This document shows positions 61,081 through 64,000 of a stretch of DNA of 64,000 bases, piece by piece. The stretch is taken from NCBI GenBank assembly GCA_030762895.1, contig JAUPTC010000018.1, positions 248,001-312,000 on the forward strand, written 5' to 3'. Both the position numbers and the translations under genes were made by a program. Source of the stretch: Sophora flavescens. Taxonomy: Eukaryota; Streptophyta; Magnoliopsida; Fabales; Fabaceae. Numbering within the stretch: position 1 is the stretch's first letter; every line of letters begins with the position of its first letter. Below the pieces are notes generated by a model, which saw only the letters and a list, made by a program, of their open reading frames with translations, did not search any database and was not told the DNA's origin.

Positions 61081-61539
61081 GGGTTTGAATTAGGGTTTTG
61101 GGTCAAAATTAGAGCTTTTTGTTAAAATTTGGGTTTTTGGTCCAAATTAGGGTTTTGGGTCAAAATTAGCGTTTGGGGTTTGAATTAGGGTTTTGAGTTA
61201 AAAATAGGGTTTTGGGTCAAAAATAGGGTTAGAATTAGGGTTTCGGGGTCAAAATTAGGGATTTGGGTCAAAATTAGGGCTTAGGGTTAGAATTTGGGTT
61301 TTGAGTTAAAAATGGAGTTTTCGGTCAAAATTAGGGTTTTGTGTCAATTTTAGGTTTTCGGTCAAAATTAGGGTTTGAATTAGGGTTTTGGGTCAAAATT
61401 AGGGTTTAGGGTCAAAATTAGGGTTTAAATTAGGGTTTCGGGTCAAAATTAGGGTTTTGGGTCAAAATTAGGGCTTAGGGTTTGAATTAGGGTTTAGGGT
61501 GAAAATTAGGGTTTAGGGTCAAAATTAGGGTTTTGGGTC

Positions 61540-64000
61540 AAAATTAGTGTTTGGGAAATTAGGGTTTTAGTTAAAATTAGGGTTTTGGGTTAAAAATAGG
61601 GTTAGAATTAGGGTTTTGGGTCAAAATTAGGGATTTGGGTCAAAATTAGGGTTTGTTGAGTTTGGTTTTGAGTTAAAAATAGGGTTTGGGTCAAAATTAG
61701 GGTTTAGGGTCAAATTAGGGTTTTGGGTCAAAATTAGGGTTTTGGGTAAATTAGGGTTTTGGGTAAAATTAGGGTTTGGGTTAAAATTAGGGTTTTGGGT
61801 CAAAATTAGGGTTTGGGTTAAAATTAGGGTTTGGGTTAAAATTTGGGTTTTGGTCAAAATTAGGGTTTTGGGTCAAAATTAGGGTTTGGGTAAAATTAGG
61901 GTTTTGGGTAAAATAGGAGGTTAGGGTTGGTAAATTAGGGTTTGGGTCAAAATTAGGGTTTTGGGTCAAAATTAGGGTTTTGGGTTAAAAATTAGGGTTT
62001 TGAGTTAAAATAGGGTTTTGGGTCAAATTAGGGTTTGGTCAAATTAGGGTTTAGGTCAAAAATAGGGTTTGAATTAGGGTTTTGAGTTAAAATTAGGGTT
62101 TGGGTTAAAAATTTGGGTTTTGGTCAAAATTAGGGTTTTGGGTCAAAATTAGGGTTTTGAGTTAAAATTAGGGTTTTGAGTTAAAATAGGGTTTTGGGTC
62201 AAAATAGGGTTAGAATTAGGGTTTTGTGTTAAAATTAGGGTTTTGGGTCAAAATTAGGGTTTATGGTTAGAATTTGGGTTTTGAGTTAAAAATAGGGTTT
62301 GGTCAAAATTAGGGTTTTGGGTCAAATTAGGGTTTTGGTCAAAATTAGGGTTAACAAATTAGGGTTTTGGGTCAAAATTAGGGTTTGGGTTAAAATTAGT
62401 TTGGGTTTTGGTCAAAATTAGGGTTTTGGGTCAAAATTAGGTTTGGGGTTTGAATTAGGGTTTTGAGTTAAAAATAGGGTTTTGGGTCAAATAGGTTAGA
62501 ATTAGGGTTTTGGTCAAAATTAGGGTTTTGGGTCAAAATTAGGGTTTTTGGTTAGAATTTGGGTATTGAGTTAAAAATAGGGTTTTGGGTCAAAATTAGG
62601 GGGTTTTGGGTCATTAGGGTTTAGGTAAATTAGGGTTTGGGTCAAATTAGGGTTTGGGTTAAAATTAGGGTTTTGGGTTAAAATTAGGGTTTTGGGTCAA
62701 AATTAGGGTTTTGGGTCAAAATTAGGTTTTGGGTCAAAATTAGGGTTTGAGTTAAAATAGGGTTTTGGGTTAGAATTAGGGTTTTGGGTTAAAATTAGGG
62801 TTTCGGATCAAAATTAGGGTTTTGGGTCAAAATTAGGGTTTTGGGTTAAAATTAGGGTTTCTGGTCAAAATTAGGGTTTTGGGTTTTTGTTTAAAATTTG
62901 GGTTTTTGGTCCAAATTAGGGTTTTGGGTCAAAATTAGCGTTTCGTGTCAAAATTAGGGTGCTGGGTCAATTTTATGGTTTAGGGTCAAAATTAAGGTTT
63001 TGGGTCAAAATTAGGGTTTGGGTTAAAATTAGGGTTTTGGGTCAAAATTAGGGTTTTGCGTCAAAATTAGGGTTTTGGTAAATTAGGGTTTTGTTAAATT
63101 AGGGTTAAAATTAGGGTTTTGGGTTAAAATTAGGGTTTGAGTTAAAATTAGGGTTTTGGGTTTAGGTTGGTAAATAGGGTTTTGGTCAAAACTAGGGTTT
63201 TGGGTCAAAATTAGGGTTTAGGGTTTGAATTATGGTTGAGTTAAAATTAGGGTTTGGGTCAAAATTAGGGTTTAGGGTCAAAATTAGGGTTTTGAGGTAA
63301 AATTAGGTTTTTGGGTCAAAAATAGGGTTAGAATTAGGGTTTGGGTGAAAATAGGGTTTTGGAAAATTAGGGTTTTGGGTAAAATAGGGTTTTGGGTCAA
63401 AATTAGGGTTTTGGGTCAAAATTAGGGTTTGGTTTAATTAGGGTTTTGGGTTAAAATAGGGTTTTGGGTAAAAATTAGGGTTTGGGTCAAAATTAGGGTT
63501 TTGGGTCAAAATTAGGGTTTAGGGTTTGAATTAGGTTTTGAGTTAAAAATAGGGTTTTAGGTTTGGGTTAAATTAGGGTATTGGGTCAAAATTAGGGTTT
63601 TGGGTCAAAATTAGGGCTTAGGGTTAGAATTTGGGTTTTTAGTTATAAATGGGGTTTTCAGTCAAAATTAGGGGTTTGGGTCAAAATTAGGGTTTTGGGT
63701 CAAAATTAGGGTTTTGGGTTAAAATTTGGGTTTTTGGTCGAAATTAGGGTTTTTGGTCAAAATTAGGTTTTATTGGGTTAAAATTAGGGTTTTGGGTTTA
63801 GGGTTTTGGGTCAAAAATAGGGTTAAATTAGGGTTTTGGGTTAAATTAGGGTTTCGGGTCAAAATTAGGGTTTGGGTCAAAAATATGGCTTTGGGTTATA
63901 ATTTTGGGTTTGAGTTAAAATTGGCTTGTTGGTCAAAATTAGGGTTTTGTGTCAAATTTAGGGTTTAGGGTCAAAATTAGGGTTTTGGGTTTGAATTAGG
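61540..64000 (+). repeat. Indel-rich, near-consensus stretch running off the window
   Basis: Same texture as the preceding noisy stretches, with a short clean island at about 62880-63000 and partly preserved variants at about 63600-63660. The array continues past the window edge. Open frames at 61627-61969 (minus) and 63726-63968 (plus) are satellite translations. Confidence 0.75.

Larger units (their letters stand above)
45205..64000 (+). repeat. Contig 3: telomere-like 19-bp satellite, G-rich strand on top, 296-bp/2.1-kb subtype
   Basis: The same 19-bp monomer family as the rest of the window, continuing to the window edge. Clean islands with diagnostic variants lie at about 45205-47770, 53240-54540, 54680-54990, 57650-58640 and 61080-61540. 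The rest is near-consensus and indel-rich. Variants such as GGTTTTTTGTCC, CAATTTTAGGGTTTAAGG and GGTCATAAATAGGG are shared with contig 1 in inverted orientation. No gene, unique sequence or transposon was seen. Confidence 0.95.

Noticed and set aside
61627..61969. Two overlapping minus-strand frames that might suggest a repeat protein
   Set aside because: The peptides are the monomer translation (TQNPNF repeats), in a noisy part of the array.
1..64000. Functional chromosome end (true terminal telomere)
   Set aside because: No run of uninterrupted TTAGGG or TTTAGGG was seen. The array is diverged 19-bp satellite and runs off both window edges.

Overview
This 64 kb window holds no gene that I can support. 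Apart from two runs of N, it is tandem satellite DNA built on a degenerate 19-bp monomer, TTAGGGTTTTGGGTCAAAA on the G-rich strand. Each monomer carries a TTAGGG telomere-type hexamer followed by a TTTTGGG heptamer, so this looks like a telomere-derived subtelomeric or interstitial satellite of a eukaryotic chromosome. The sequence alone does not identify the organism. TTAGGG (as in vertebrates, many fungi and many invertebrates) and TTTAGGG (as in plants and some algae) both occur inside the units.

The window is three contigs joined by two gaps of exactly 500 N. Contig 1 (1-14945) has the C-rich strand on top (CCCTAA). Contig 2 (15446-44704) and contig 3 (45205-64000) have the G-rich strand on top (TTAGGG). 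The array polarity therefore flips at the first gap.

Contig 1 has a higher-order repeat (HOR) of about 2.2 kb. It is clear from about 5.8 kb to the contig end and blurred to the left. Contig 2 has a three-level hierarchy: 19-bp monomers form blocks of about 1.25-2.3 kb in three classes, and eight blocks in fixed order form a super-repeat of about 13.3 kb. That super-repeat is present twice in full and a third time in part. Contig 3 starts with a period of 2090 bp and contains a 296-bp HOR unit. The copy at 45425-45720 reads by eye as an exact reverse complement of 12726-13021 in contig 1. Contigs 1 and 3 are therefore the same array subtype in opposite orientation, and contig 2 is another subtype. 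A mis-oriented or mis-placed contig 1 is the simplest explanation.

Sequence texture is a mosaic. 'Clean' stretches keep rare, informative monomer variants such as AGCG, AGAGCTTT and TTCGGG. 'Noisy' stretches, mainly 1-5.6 kb and most of 47.8-64 kb, consist of near-consensus monomers full of one- or two-base losses in homopolymers. All short ORFs outside the N runs fall in noisy stretches and are translations of the satellite, not genes. I saw no rRNA, tRNA, transposon, CRISPR array, promoter or other unique sequence.
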